This document shows, piece after piece, positions 10,792 through 22,332 of a stretch of 64,000 nucleotides of DNA. Source of the DNA: Usnea hakonensis (lineage: Eukaryota; Ascomycota; Lecanoromycetes; Lecanorales; Parmeliaceae); NCBI GenBank assembly GCA_013423325.1, contig BLJB01000035.1:186001-250000 (forward strand), written 5' to 3'. Each line of letters begins with the position of its first letter. Positions within the stretch are counted from its first letter, which is position 1. The translations under genes and the position numbers were made by a program. The notes below the pieces were generated by a model. That model was not told the origin of the DNA. It saw nothing but the letters and a program-made list of their open reading frames with translations, and ran no database searches.

Positions 10792-11320
10792 ATGGCGGAC
10801 GTCGACATGCCTGATGCTGGTCCTTCAGCTCCGGCAAAGGCAAAGAGTACCGTCAAAACAGCCAAATCTGGAGCAGACGTTGGCTCCGATGGAAAGAAGA
10901 GATTCGAAGTCAAGAAGGTGATACCGCTTTCAGGTTCGTAGGGTGGACGAAGCTGATCGTGTCTAGTGGAATGCTGTAGCCCTGTGGGCTTGGGATATCG
11001 TCGTCGACAACTGCGCCATTTGCAGGAACCACATCATGGATCTATGTATGTCTTTGCTTTAGATATCGTGTACAGCGGGTCACTGACAGGTCTTGGAGGT
11101 ATTGAATGTCAGGCCAACCAAGCTTCAGCTACGAGCGAGGAATGCACAGTTGCGTGGGGGATTTGCAATGTTAGTCTAGCTCTCATGCTACTGATTGCTG
11201 AAGTTGACGCGTTTGCTGTAGCATGCCTTCCATTTCCATTGCATCTCACGCTGGCTTAAAACTCGACAAGTGTGTCCCTTGGACAACCGAGACTGGGAGT
11301 TCCAGAAGTACGGACGATGA
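10792..11320 (+). CDS. RBX1: RING-box protein 1 (Rbx1/Roc1/Hrt1)
   Basis: The RING subunit of SCF and other cullin ubiquitin ligases: it binds the cullin C-terminus and recruits the E2, and also supports Nedd8 transfer. Four exons (10792-10917, 10967-11045, 11099-11169, 11222-11320) give 124 residues. After a short Ala/Lys-rich tail, [20 protein letters not shown] starts the cullin-binding strand. The RING-H2 metal ligands follow in the usual order: CAIC, CIEC, C in SEECTV, CNHAFHFHC and CPLD, with the family end WEFQKYGR. The core is almost identical to human RBX1. All three introns are 49-53 nt with GT..AG ends, and the frame closes exactly. Convergent with SPC1, 265 bases apart. Confidence 0.97.
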
Positions 11321-11585
11321 GGAGAATACATGCAGATCAAATGATACGAGGCAAACCAATTTCCGAGCATGGCATAGGGCATCCATTAGGACGATTCGAC
11401 GAAGCAATGCATTAGATTTGAGACGGCTGCGGCTCTTGTGAGCAACAAAAGGTCTTTTCCAGCACGACCATCGTCTTCCATGATCCATATGAAGATGTCA
11501 GAGCACACTGAATCAAATTCTGTGGCTCTACAGTTGCACGACCGCCTTGCATATTATGTGACGTTTTCCCCGTCCCACTGCCGTC

Positions 11586-12007
11586 CTAGTTTATCTTTTT
11601 CCCGTCGATTTCGATCCCCGATCCTGCAATTCCACTGCCACTTGGCAACCATCTCTCAGGCGACTTGTTGTAGAATGGATAAGGCGGTACCACCACGAGA
11701 AATGCTAGCGCAGCGCCTCCAAGACCCGTCCAGAGAGTAACGTAAATGTTCTGCAGGGTGAAACCGAGTACGAATGCCACAAGCTACAGCAGGTTGATGT
11801 CAATCTCCGCGCGGGACCAAAGCAGAAGGAAAGTGAGAGACATACACCGGAGACAGCTAGAAGAACAGTAGATATGAGCTCGGTTTGCTTTTGGCCTTCA
11901 AAATCCTGGACACAAGATGAGTTTCAAAGAAAGTTAGGACACTGGACAGGACCTACAATCTGCCCTTCGAAGAGTTCTTGCACTTGCTGGAGAAGCTCGT
12001 CGGCCAT
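11586..12007 (-). CDS. SPC1: Signal peptidase complex subunit 1 (Spc1/SPC12)
   Basis: A small non-catalytic ER membrane subunit of the signal peptidase complex, which in yeast modulates substrate choice. Three exons (12007-11957, 11905-11846, 11783-11586) encode 102 residues, the normal family size. The start MADELLQQVQELFEGQIDF fits the cytosolic N-terminal helix. Two membrane segments follow (LISTVLLAVSGLVAFVLGF and LWTGLGGAALAFLVVV), then the conserved PPYPFYNKSPERWLP and a short polar tail. A longer frame upstream of this Met (to 12325) would overlap the HTD2 gene and is not needed. The gene is divergent from HTD2 with only about 137 bases between the chosen starts. Confidence 0.94.
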
Positions 12008-12144
12008 GTTGATTGCGCTTCTGTAAATGTGTTCTTTCTGTTGGTCCATCTGTATTGTCGAAGTCTCGGCGATCGGCGATTCTTTTCGCCGCATTCCGTA
12101 GAATCTGAATCCAGTGATGGCTGCATTCGAAGTATCGCTCTTCA

Positions 12145-13233
12145 ATGACGGCCAGAATAGCCGTCCATCACGCTCCTCCATTCCATACACCCGGAAGATG
12201 TCATATCTTCCCCCTCCTATGTCAGGAACCATGTTCCCGCTTCGCCTCGGACTTCTCCCGTCTCCGCGAGGAAATGACCTCTCGCCGAAATCCATACATA
12301 AAAGATTACATAACACCAATGCCAACCAAATATCTCAGACTGAGTTTGGCTGATTTTCTTCCTGATACTGGATACAGAAGGTCGACGTCTGGGTTACTAA
12401 GTCCTACCCATCATCTCGTCTACTTTCCAACCGTTACGCCTTCTTCGCTCCTCCTCCAAGATGGCACGGATTCTCTGCACTCACCTGGGCCTCCTTTCAC
12501 ACGAAGAATGTGGGCAGGAGGCAGTGTGACGATTAATCAGGAAATTCAAACTGATGGACGCCCGTTTCATTGTGCCGAGTTGATTACGGATATGCAAGTC
12601 AAGGGGATTGAAGGAGAAGAGAAGATATATGTCGGAATCGAGAGAGTGATATATGCTGGTCATTACCCTGGAGATCTCAGGGGGTCGCGGCATCTATCCG
12701 AGCAGCGGACGTTAGTTTTCATGCGAGATAACCGCCAGGAAGGCTCTCCGGCTGTCAGTCAACCATCGCGCAGAATTCTCAAGCCGACCCTGACACCAGA
12801 CTTTTCTCACACAATGATCCCGACTCGAGAACTACTTTTCCGCTTCTCGGCACTTACGTTCAATTCTCATGCAATCCATCTCGATAAGCAGTTTTGCCGC
12901 GAGGTAGAGGGCCATCGGAACCTGCTGGTGCACGGGCCTCTGACGCTGGTGCTGATGGTCGAGTATCTAAGGATTCATCTGAACCGTCTTGCAAATCCGG
13001 AAGGTGCCAGGTTCACGGCCAGAAGACCAGGCGCCAAAATTAAGCATGTCGAATATAGAAACTTGGCACCTCTGTATGCCGAAGAGGAGATGAAAATATG
13101 CGTTAAGAGCAGAGTGAAAAATACGGTGCGGAAAACGTTCGAGACGTTTGATGTCTATGATGTCTGGATTGAGGGACCGGATGGTGGATATGCAGTCAAA
13201 GGGAATGTGACGACCTTTGCTGAGTTTTGCTGA
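12145..13233 (+). CDS. HTD2: Mitochondrial 3-hydroxyacyl-thioester dehydratase-like protein (Htd2 family)
   Basis: A 362-residue hotdog-fold protein. Htd2 dehydrates 3-hydroxyacyl-ACP in mitochondrial type II fatty acid synthesis, which supplies octanoate for lipoic acid. The C-terminal half holds the hydratase-2-like motif: FSALTFNSHAIHLD around residues 242-255, then HRNLLVHGPLTLVLM. The N-terminal half has the FAS1-dehydratase-like segment ending in ERTLVFMRDNR-type sequence (here EQRTLVFMRDN). The first 45 residues are poor in acidic residues and contain Arg and His, which suits a targeting sequence, but the exact start is uncertain. Met at 12274 (MTSRRNPYIK) is an alternative, and an upstream spliced exon is possible. 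Divergent from SPC1, with very close start codons. Confidence 0.85.
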   Translation: MTARIAVHHAPPFHTPGRCHIFPLLCQEPCSRFASDFSRLREEMTSRRNPYIKDYITPMPTKYLRLSLADFLPDTGYRRSTSGLLSPTHHLVYFPTVTPSSLLLQDGTDSLHSPGPPFTRRMWAGGSVTINQEIQTDGRPFHCAELITDMQVKGIEGEEKIYVGIERVIYAGHYPGDLRGSRHLSEQRTLVFMRDNRQEGSPAVSQPSRRILKPTLTPDFSHTMIPTRELLFRFSALTFNSHAIHLDKQFCREVEGHRNLLVHGPLTLVLMVEYLRIHLNRLANPEGARFTARRPGAKIKHVEYRNLAPLYAEEEMKICVKSRVKNTVRKTFETFDVYDVWIEGPDGGYAVKGNVTTFAEFC

Positions 13234-13961
13234 GATTTGAGATATAAGACCATCAATCCACAACCTCATTTTCTTGGAAGGCTATGCCAAAACCTGGCAT
13301 TCCTCCACAGGAGAAGGGCGATCTAGGAGGGAGACAAACATCTGAAAAGCCAGTCCAATTCCAGACGGCCAGTAATACAAGCCATGAACGTCTGCCAGAA
13401 CAGAACACTTATCAAAAGGAAGATGGTGCCCTACCGGCAATTGGTGACGAAAACCATGCAGATGCAGAAGAGGAAGATGAGGCTGAAAAAGAGACTGCTC
13501 CACATTTCAAGACGTAGCAGTACATGAATGTTTTCAGGCAACCGAGTATATTGAGAAAGCGTCGCCAGCTTAGTATGCTGCTATCATGATTTGCGTTTGG
13601 AATGCCACGCAGGTCAAGATAGAAGGGCTCATCCCCAAGAAAAGACAAAAAAATGGTGAGTGGAGGCCCAATCTGCCGTTGCATAAGTAGGCTTGCCAGC
13701 AGAAACTTTGCATGAGATGAAGATTACAGTGTGAATGAGGAGACCCAAATGCAGCATGTGTGATATTGACTGAGGCGCGCATCACCAACATTGCGCACCA
13801 TAATCGAGAATATTGTTTCAAATATGCTGCGATTGAGTATTCGAACGATTCGTATTCAGAATGTTGTGGCTGTCTGATCGTATCCTATCACAAAACGCTT
13901 CTTAACGGAACATATTACTCTAATCTAGAGTAAGTGCTCCGACTTCTCTACCATTACTAGA
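13234..13961. other. Convergent 3' intergenic region
   Basis: 728 bases between the stops of HTD2 (plus) and the dynamin-like gene (minus). A 77-codon plus frame (13284-13517), acidic and repetitive, is not supported by any family or splice signal. Nothing else was seen. Confidence 0.55.
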
Positions 13962-16900
13962 CTAGGACAAAGCAATTTTCTTGCCCATCTCCAGATTTTC
14001 GATCTTCCGCTTCAGATCTTCCCGCTTTCTCTTGGACACCAAATCCTCTCCAGCGATCGCTTCAAGCTGCTCAGTGGTCAACTCGCTTACAAACTTTGGG
14101 GAGAACACCTTGACAGGCGCGTCCTGGCCGGTTACAAGGAAGTAATCAGCAGCTTGCATACAGATGATATCGACGAAACGCTTTCGAGCAACCTTGTAGT
14201 ATGAATGAAGGATATCATGAAGGTCGTCGACTGTGTGCTCGAGATTGCTACCAGTATTGACGCCTTGATTGAGGATTGCATCTAGCTTCACGACTTTTCC
14301 CTGGTCCGGGTACCCTACGCACATTCCAAAGTCAGCATTGCTCCTTGGATATAAGAAACTTGACTCATGAATCAAATGTCACACATTGGAGTAAGATTAC
14401 TCCTGAATGATATCTTGCGACGCTGGTATCGATGCGGAACTTGGGAGGATAAGTCTGAAACGTACGTACAGGTTGCCATCTTTTCCATGGTAGCTTTCAT
14501 ACGGGCAGAACGACTAGAAGTTATTAGCCCAAATGATCATGGCCAAAAATAAGCTGTGCGAGCGGCATCAGGCAAATTATAAGCCAGCAATGCCAGAATA
14601 TGATGCAAAACGTTTCGAATATGGGATGTCAGAAAAGCAAGATCAAGCAAAACAAGCGTCTCATATCCAATGATGTTGGAAAACACAGGGCCCGGGGTGC
14701 TTGCCTACCTCTTCTCAAGATTGTCTGCGAAGTAATGGTTCATCGTCATTGGTGTGCCGGATCGCTCAACAACCAACAAGAACTTTGTGTGCTCAATGCT
14801 CTTCTTGTACCGGTCAGTCAGCTGGTCCAGTAATACTGAATGCAGAGCTTGGCGGGCTCGTGGATCCTTGCAGATCTTGGCCAACAGGTCCAAAGTGAAC
14901 TTATGAACTAGTGATACAATATCATCCACGTATCCAAGGGCGAGAGCTTCCCAATTGGCGGATTGTTTTTTCCAGATGATCGGCAGTAAGGATGCGTCAA
15001 AAATTCCCAATTCAAACCCGCGGGAGCTATCGTACACCTTCTCCAGCCATTGCTTGATGCCAGCATTCGTGGGCAGAGATATCACGCCATCTTCCTGCAT
15101 AATGTCCACCAAGTCTTCATGATTTTTCTCATACCTGACAGTCTTGAGCTGGTTACCCAAACCTTCAGGTGTGTCAGTTGGGCGTTTTGCCTTAGGGGTA
15201 TTGCTGTTGGCGGTGTTGAAGGTGAAAGCGCCTGGTACCTGGCTGACAAAGGGGGGAGGACGGCCGAAGGTCGATAGCGCTGGCGCTGGGGACGGAGACG
15301 GGTTGTTCTCCTTTAAAACTTTCTCTTTGTGGAATGCCATGGTGTGCCCTCTCTGCCACATGTCATCCGAAAAGATGGTATTCCGGCTGACAATGGCGGT
15401 AGCTAGTTTCAATGTGGGAGTACTTTCAAATACGTCGTCCCCTCCATAATGAGCCTTTAAAGCAAGGGATGTGATGGTTTGATAGCGCGTGGCGAGCTCG
15501 AGCAGGAATTTGTACTGCTGATCACGGGTCCCTCGACTAGGGCCTAAAGTATCCAGCTGGTATTTACAAAGCTTTAGCTTCGAACTTATTTCAGCTTTCA
15601 CCTGATGTTGTGCGTTAGTAACGCCACATTGCTGCTTGATTCCACGTGGTTTGGGTGCAATAGAGCCACACGTACCCTAGGAAATTCCCGCTTTATCATA
15701 TCTGCAAGTATGTCAATCAAGCGAGTTCGGAGTGCCTGTATGCCGACGTGGTCCTTTGAAATGTCTGACCAGGGTTGTTCACTTTTGAAGGCCTTTTCGG
15801 TCGCATATCGGTCGGTGGTTGCCCCATTGCATTGACTTATGGCTAATGCTTGCTGGCCAGGGTTTCGCACGATGCACCACCCTAGGTTGAGAGCATGGCT
15901 TCTGCCCTCGATTATGTCTACGACTGCGGACTCTGCCCCCTTGTCGACCAGATCTGGCTTGGTAAGGACTCCAAGAGTTCGCTCGCCTCTAACGTCCAGC
16001 TCGCCAGCCGTCTCCAGAATCTCCTGAGTAGCAATGTCTACATTGGCAGGAATGACGGCAAGGATAACGGAACGAGGATTTCGCATATACGTAGTCACCC
16101 TTCAAGTCTTCGGGTTAGCAAATTCTTCCAGGATGGAAATTGAACCATGGCGCATGTATAATCCAACACTGTTGCCAAAAAGATGCTTACGAGCTGGAAT
16201 GCACCACGCGTATGGAAAGCATCACCCCGAAAGTAGACTCACATATTGCGGACCATGGCCATGTCAGCTTTCGTGGTCACTCCTGGTGTCGACTTCTTGA
16301 AGATTCCGGGTACATCTATCACACTCAGATGCTCCTGATCGGGTCCACATATTTCTATTTTGAGAACGTCGTCCGCGAAGGTCTTCTTGTTACTGCCAGT
16401 GTTCAAGCCCATGAGCTCCTGGACCTACGGATGAGAACTGTAAGTGCGAAATTCGAGGGTAGTATACTTATTAGAAGACGAGAGGGATGGGATGCTACCT
16501 CTTTTAGGATGTCCGAGAAGAGCTGAAGCTCAAGAGAGACAAGATCCTCCTTCCGCCACGCGCGTAGCCTATCAGCGTATTCAGACTCTGCATTTTCAGC
16601 CGGAATGATTGAGACTGTGATCTTTGCTGTCTGACTTCTTCTGAACGTAATATGCGTTGCGAACCGTGTGCACAGCCCACTGTCTCGTGGGTAGGGAAGT
16701 CCTGTCAAACCTTCGAGTACTGAGCTCTTCCCACTAAATAAGAGTGAGCGGATGGGCTGTGGAGTAGCCCTTTCCAGACGTGACAGTTACCTGGACTGAT
16801 CTCCCACAACAAGCAACTGAGCGATCGTCAGTGATCGTTAAATTACCAGGGTAGGATGTCATCTTACTTGAGGCAGGGCAACGTATTCTCCAATCCCGAG

Positions 16901-17002
16901 CTCGAAGAATTTGTCGATTTTTTCTAGGAGCACCGGATCGGCGAGGTTCGCAGGCTGGCTCGTCATGTTTGTTGCGCTATTCTCGAAATGTTCACTCGAC
17001 AT
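13962..17002 (-). CDS. Dynamin-superfamily GTPase (fungal Mx-like)
   Basis: Eight exons: 17002-16868, 16816-16791, 16733-16499, 16424-16243, 16099-15676, 15601-14709, 14513-14470 and 14314-13962, giving 763 residues. Dynamin-type GTPases polymerise on membranes and remodel them. The G1 P-loop GDQSSGKSS is split by intron 2. G3 is DVPG, G4 is TKPD, and RNPGQQ follows. The PANVDIATQE helix, the middle domain and a C-terminal GTPase effector domain (LEHTVDDLHDILHSYYKVAR) are present. There is no PH or proline-rich domain, so it is not a classical dynamin; fungal relatives are often called Mx-like. Introns 4, 6 and 7 (143, 195 and 155 nt) are longer than the usual 50-75 nt. The small seventh exon is the least certain part. 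An upstream in-frame Met at 17116 is an alternative start. Confidence 0.9.
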
Positions 17003-18076
17003 GGCTGCAGTTGAAGTGGATGTCGTAGAATGGAAGGAGGTGTATTTGAAGTGGGAGACAATAGGCAGGCGTTGTGGAGGTGAGTTTACATGCGGAAAGG
17101 TTGACTGAGGTTTCACCTTACTTTACACGAAACAAAACAACGAAGGACTAGTGCGACTCGAATTTCCTACGGGGGCCCGCAAAGTTCTGCAAATTTCTTG
17201 TTAATATCTTATTTTGATACCTTACTTTTACTGGCACCACTGGCCTCTCAGGTTCAAGTTTCAAGTCTTAGATGCGCTACATCACCGTCACCACCACCAC
17301 GACTAAGTACTACATAGGTCTTATTATCTCGAAAATGGTCATCTGTGGTTGACTATCGAGATCAACCTTACACTCTGAGGAGCTTTTGATTCGAAAGACG
17401 AAGGTCATCTAGCACTATGGCATTGCCACCCAGAGAAACCGCAGGCCAGTCTCAAATCGATTTTCAATTGCTTGAGGTACTTGCCGAGCTTTTGCTCATA
17501 ATCAGCAAGGCTTAGCACATGAACGGCGAGATTGGTCTTTAACAATCGTGCCGGACTCTATTCAATTCCCCATGCGACTGGTAGGCACGCTTGTCGTTAC
17601 CACTTAAATGTACTACTTGAGAGGTGTCGCTGGGGTGGGCCGTCTACGAAACGAATATACTTATTTCGCTTCTCTGATTAGCAGCTTGGACACTGTGCGA
17701 TGATCCACAGTATGGGTTCTCAATTGGAGATGTTGGAGTGTCCTGCGAAATTGTACTCTATTATTGTCAAGGATGGGTAAGGTACCTGAGAAACGTCATT
17801 TTCTGGAAGGTTCAACTGACGCTTCGATTTGACAGCGGCAGCGGCCGCTATTTACCTTAAGGTAAGGTACCTATATCCGAGCGACATGTGCCAAGACATG
17901 CACTTTCCCTTTCTAGTCCCCTTAAACGAAGCTTCTTGTATTATTCTCTTCTTCAACGTACAAGATATTACTGTCTACTCCATATTTTACTCCCTCGCTC
18001 TTCTTATGATAAGAGACAGACGATTTCAAGTGCCGTCTCTAATCTTTTAAAGTTTCCTTAATTAGTATCCTTCGCC
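17003..18076. promoter_or_regulatory. Divergent intergenic region with AAGGTA motifs
   Basis: 1074 bases between the start codons of the dynamin-like gene (minus) and the F-box-like gene (plus). It contains GGTAAGGTACCT near 17776-17787 and a partly palindromic TACCTTAAGGTAAGGTACCT at 17853-17872. No gene was recognised in it. Confidence 0.5.
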
Positions 18077-19240
18077 ATGTCCTGGAAGATGACATCTGCT
18101 ACGTATATTGATCGAGCGCGCAATTCTCGGACATCGCCACTCGAACGTCTCCCCTCCGAGATCAGAGTCCTGATTCTTCTTCACATGTCAGGACTCTCGT
18201 GTCTTCGTAACATGGTGCACGCTTCTCCTGCGTACCATGAAGCTTACCTCGGTGCTCGAGAAGAAGTCCTTCATGTCATCACGACTCAAATTCTTGATCA
18301 GAACGGTATTGGCCTGTTGGACCCATGGACTGCCGTTCATGTACCGCAGCTCGGCCACGATATCCACAATCGCGCTGAGATCATAAACGAGTTCTTGGAA
18401 AGATACAACCAGGGGCGTATGGACAGCAATCGACGACTTCTCGCGCTTCAAGATTCTCTAGCCATATTGAACTTGCACAGTCGAATTGCATTTTCGATCT
18501 CCAAATACTGCAAAGCTATTTTTGCCAAAAATCCATTGACTCAATCAGAGGTTAATGGCTCTCTTTCACCGTCGCAGCCCGAATTGAATAGACTGCACAG
18601 AGCATATTGGCGGTACGTTATATACAGTAGATTATTCGTCCTGATTGGATGGGATCATCACGTTTCGGTCGACTATGATGATGCCTCAGTACTCGAATTC
18701 CTCGAAGCCGAAATTCCGATAGCTCACAAATTTCTCGGACTCTTCCCCATCCACGAAGTCGAAGAACTTGCTTGTCTGCACGGAGACGATCCCATCCACG
18801 AAGTCGAAGAACTAACTTGTCTGCACAGAGATGATTGTGTCTCCGCAGCGATATACCAGGAGGAGGAGGAGGAGGAGGAGGAGGAGGAGGAGGAGGTACA
18901 AGACGATGATGTTGATCAGAGGCCGAGGCAGCTGTACAAAGCACTAACAGCAAAATCTGGGAAGGAAAGTGATGCTAGCATTGAAGCGCACACCATGCTT
19001 GTTGTCAAGATGCGAGCTGCTTTACTGTATTATGAGTTTGAAGTCGAACGGGGCACTTGGAATTGGCAAGGCGTGCACGACAGTTTTGCTAGCGACCGGG
19101 TTCCCACCACTGGTTGGCTATGGGCAAGCAGTCGTGGTATACAGAACGTTGACTACGGGCTCAGAAAGTGGGGCTATGTGTTTTGGGATCGGGAGAGATT
19201 GGACAGTTGGAATATCACGGCGAAGGACATGGTTAATTAA
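18077..19240 (+). CDS. F-box-like protein with internal tandem repeat and poly-Glu tract
   Basis: A single-exon protein of 387 residues. Residues 20-50 (SPLERLPSEIRVLILLHMSG and the following helix) resemble the F-box-like start of many lineage-specific fungal proteins, where such a domain would bind Skp1 in SCF ligases. The rest has no family I recognise. A 15-residue unit, IHEVEELACLHGDDP, is repeated once in tandem (45-base direct repeat at 18746-18835). It is followed by a run of about 12 glutamates encoded by an AGG/GAG microsatellite. The C-terminal part has several conserved-looking Trp residues (NWQGVHDSF, WGYVFWDRE). The link to RBX1-containing SCF complexes in the same window is functional at most, not genetic. 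Confidence 0.68.
   Translation: MSWKMTSATYIDRARNSRTSPLERLPSEIRVLILLHMSGLSCLRNMVHASPAYHEAYLGAREEVLHVITTQILDQNGIGLLDPWTAVHVPQLGHDIHNRAEIINEFLERYNQGRMDSNRRLLALQDSLAILNLHSRIAFSISKYCKAIFAKNPLTQSEVNGSLSPSQPELNRLHRAYWRYVIYSRLFVLIGWDHHVSVDYDDASVLEFLEAEIPIAHKFLGLFPIHEVEELACLHGDDPIHEVEELTCLHRDDCVSAAIYQEEEEEEEEEEEEVQDDDVDQRPRQLYKALTAKSGKESDASIEAHTMLVVKMRAALLYYEFEVERGTWNWQGVHDSFASDRVPTTGWLWASSRGIQNVDYGLRKWGYVFWDRERLDSWNITAKDMVN
18746..18835 (+). repeat. 45-base in-frame tandem duplication
   Basis: Two head-to-tail copies of a 45-base unit (18746-18790 and 18791-18835) that differ at only a few positions. Both encode IHEVEEL.CLH.DD inside the F-box-like protein. The few differences suggest a recent duplication. 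Confidence 0.9.
18858..18896 (+). repeat. (AGG)13 microsatellite in coding sequence
   Basis: A pure run of 13 AGG units read as GAG codons, giving a glutamate tract in the F-box-like protein. Length changes here would stay in frame. Confidence 0.92.
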
Positions 19241-20602
19241 GGTCTTCTTCTCTTTGAGGTATCCGAGGTTATGTGCAAAGTGCATTCATCTCTCGACAGT
19301 ACAGGACTGATAACAGCAAGGCTCAACGAGCTACGTGAGATCCCATAGGTATACCGATTCCGATTGAGAAGAAATGGCGAGGCTGTATCGAGGGTTTGCT
19401 GTATGTAAGACTCTGGCTGCGTTTCCAAGCGACCAAAGTTGGGCCCTGAGACCCTTCGTCGCAGTCTGGTGCTTCGGTATGCCTTAGACGACCCTCATGG
19501 TCAATGGTACGATTATGCGGGCAATTGGCCAACACAAAACACCACGAATGCATTTTCTGTCTTTCTTCCTTCTTGTTGCGCTAAGGCTGAAGTGCAAAAA
19601 TATCTACGCTGGCGCACACAGCAGATTTAGTACACAACGCATTCTGTGGGATCGAAACAAGGCATTAGCATATGCGTGTGCTTTTACATAGAGCAAGATG
19701 AAACCCCACAAACTTTAAGTACTAAGCTGTACAAAGGACTTTAATCTAATCAATTGCTATCGCTGGGTGAGCCAAGGCTTCTATTGTACAACTCGCTTAG
19801 TTGGGAGCAGTTGATCTTTAACAGCTATCCTGCCGGGCATTGTCTTGAGGCTCGAACAAGATAAAGTTAGTCTGATGAAGCACGGAACCAGAATCTGAGC
19901 TGAGCTGATATGAACAAGTGCTACAGCAGAAGCCTAACAAGGATGTGTGAGCGCGGCGTCGGACTTGTCAAGGATTTGCATGAGGTATGTAAGGTAGCTT
20001 GGCATCGGTATAGTATAAAGTAGGTGACCGTGACGCAAACGGTGAATTGCCCCGCCTCAGAGGCCGCATAATCTTTAAAGGTTGATTGCGTACGTGCATG
20101 CCTCGTGATTATTGTATTCTAAGGTAAAGTATGAAGGTATTCAAACTCCCAGCGGGTCTGATTTGCCTAGTCTTCGGTGACCGGTAGTAGTTAAAAGTAA
20201 GGTAGGGTTGCAACCATTAGATCAGTTTTAAGTCAGGAGACTCTACTTTTATCTCTTAACTTGTTTCGCGTTGTCGGTTGCAAGTTTAAGCGGCAACCGC
20301 GCTAGTAGGGTACGTGTTTTGAACAGGGGTTATAGCAACAAAACTTAACCTTTTTAATTCTTTACTAAGTCAACAGCCTCCTTTTTGTAATAATGTGATG
20401 CTTCTTGTTGAATTGACCCGCTCACCGCACCACGCTTTTGACTCGCAACAGCCCCTACTGAAACAAACTTTGTCAATATCATCAATATCCTCTTGACTAT
20501 CATTCCATCTTACTGGACGCCCAAGCTCTTATCTTTCTTGCAATGATTGGCGACTGATGCCCCTCAACGTCTTTTTGCGACAACAAAGCAACCACAACAA
20601 TC
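19241..20602. promoter_or_regulatory. Upstream region of SMI1
   Basis: A 1.36-kb stretch between two plus-strand genes. It includes AAGGTA-type motifs near 19989, 20121, 20134 and 20198. A frame at 19439-19630 has no support. No other element was seen. Confidence 0.5.
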
Positions 20603-22332
20603 ATGCCTTCGTAAGGACTCCAACTCCTCTCCTCTCCTCTCCTCTTCTCTACCTTCTCTACAGGACTTGTCCCTTACTGACCGGTAGTCCGGAAAGATTT
20701 GGAGGCGCACTCCGCTCCTTCTGGCATACAATGATCTCAAGTGACCGCCATGCCTCTCACGATTCTCCTTACCGCACGGGCCAGCATATGCCTCTCAACC
20801 AGAGTCGTCATGCTCCCCTTACATCAGTGGCCACCAGCGCCGTAGAATCTCGTCCAGATCTGAGCTCGCCGTATGGCGATGATACCTCGTCGCAATTTAC
20901 ACCCGCTCTACAAAATGGTAACGCACGCGCCCCAGATACTCCTGGGGCAGGCCCTCTCCAGTCACCCAGTTCTCCTTACATGCCCGGCATGCGGTCCAAT
21001 ATGGCACTGAAACGACAACAATCTAATGAGCCCAATCCGTTCGACACTGTAACACCGGGCGAAATACAAATGCAAAGTTTCCAAGAAGGCCTCCCCCCTC
21101 CCCCACCAGTAGCACATTCTTGGAAGAAAATTGATCGGTGGGCCGAGGAGAATTACGAAGAGCTTTACGACCAGCTCTCTGAAGGATGCACTCAAAATGA
21201 TGTCAATGAACTTGAGCACGAGCTTGATTGCTCTTTGCCCATGGAAGTACGCGAATCCCTGCAAGTACATGACGGGCAAGAGAGGGGTGGGAGACCGACT
21301 GGCATTATCTTCGGCTGCATGCTTCTCGACTGCGAGGAGATCGTCCAAGAATGGAAGAACTGGCGCGTAGTCAATGAGGAGTATCTCACGAGTCCACCAA
21401 CAAATCGCACGCAGTTCCCGCCCAAAGCATTTGGCGGGGTCTCGTCATCGTCGGCACCAGATCCCATTTCACAGCAAGGAACCAACCCCTTGTGGCGGCA
21501 GGAGCTCCTCGACAAACAAGATTCACAGCCATCGAGAGCAATCCAAAAAGCTTACGCCCATCCTGGATGGATTCCTTTGGCGCGTGATTGGGGCGGAAAC
21601 AATCTTGCGGTCGATCTTGCGCCCGGACCTGTCGGGAAATGGGGTCAGATCATCATCTTCGGCAGAGACTACGACTGCAAGTACGTTGTTTCTCGATCAT
21701 GGGCAGCTTTTCTTGCAACAGTGGCAGATGACATGAGCGGCGAAAAGGTCTTCGTCGACGAGGAGACACAAGAGCTTAAACTTCGAGAGTTCAAGACCGC
21801 CACCGTCGAACCAGCATATCTGGACATATTGCGCTGGAGAATGGACCAAAAGTATGGTCGAAAGGGTCCTCGAAGAAGGCCTGGTTCCGGGCCAGGTACA
21901 AACCTCAACGGCACCGCCAATGCTGGTTCCCCATACGGCAGTCCGACTGAAGAAAGGGGACGCTCACCACAGAGATTTCCTAACCGTGGACCCACACATA
22001 CTCAAAGCCCTCGCGGCGCAGTTGGAAGACCCAGCCCTCTGGCTCAAGTGACAGAAGAGAACACAGCACCGAAGATTCACACTGGCGCTGACGCTAATAG
22101 AGATATCTTTGCGCAGAACACGGCAGCTAGCGAGCGTAACGGGAATCTACTTGAAATTGGAAGTCCTCCTGGCCCGAGCGATGGCTACAAGCAAGCGCCT
22201 CTGGGCCAAGCAATGGAGGCTGACATTTCCGGTGTGCTAGTCAACACAACGAACAAAGAGATACAAACTAAATCAACGCCAACAGGTCTCGGCGTTGATG
22301 GCGTTGATGATATGAAAAGCGTTGAAATTTGA
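20603..22332 (+). CDS. SMI1: Cell wall assembly regulator Smi1/Knr4
   Basis: Smi1/Knr4 is a scaffold that links the cell-wall-integrity MAP kinase Slt2 and calcineurin signalling to glucan synthesis. The correct start is an 8-nt first coding exon (20603-20610, ATGCCTTC) joined through a 77-nt intron (20611-20687) to exon 2 at 20688. This gives MPSPERFGGALRSFWHTM, the conserved N-terminus of fungal homologues; reading the long open frame from 20557 instead gives an implausible leader. Total length is 550 residues. The SMI1/KNR4 domain covers roughly residues 130-340 (SWKKIDRWAEENYEELYDQL, the ELEHELDCSLP block, HDGQERGGRPTGIIFG, WIPLARDWGGNNLAVDLAPG, IIFGRDYD). The N-terminal tail and the C-terminal 150 residues are disordered, as in yeast Knr4. 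Confidence 0.94.

Noticed and set aside
13284..13517. 77-codon acidic plus frame after HTD2
   Set aside because: It has low complexity, lies in a convergent 3' region and has no family or splice support.
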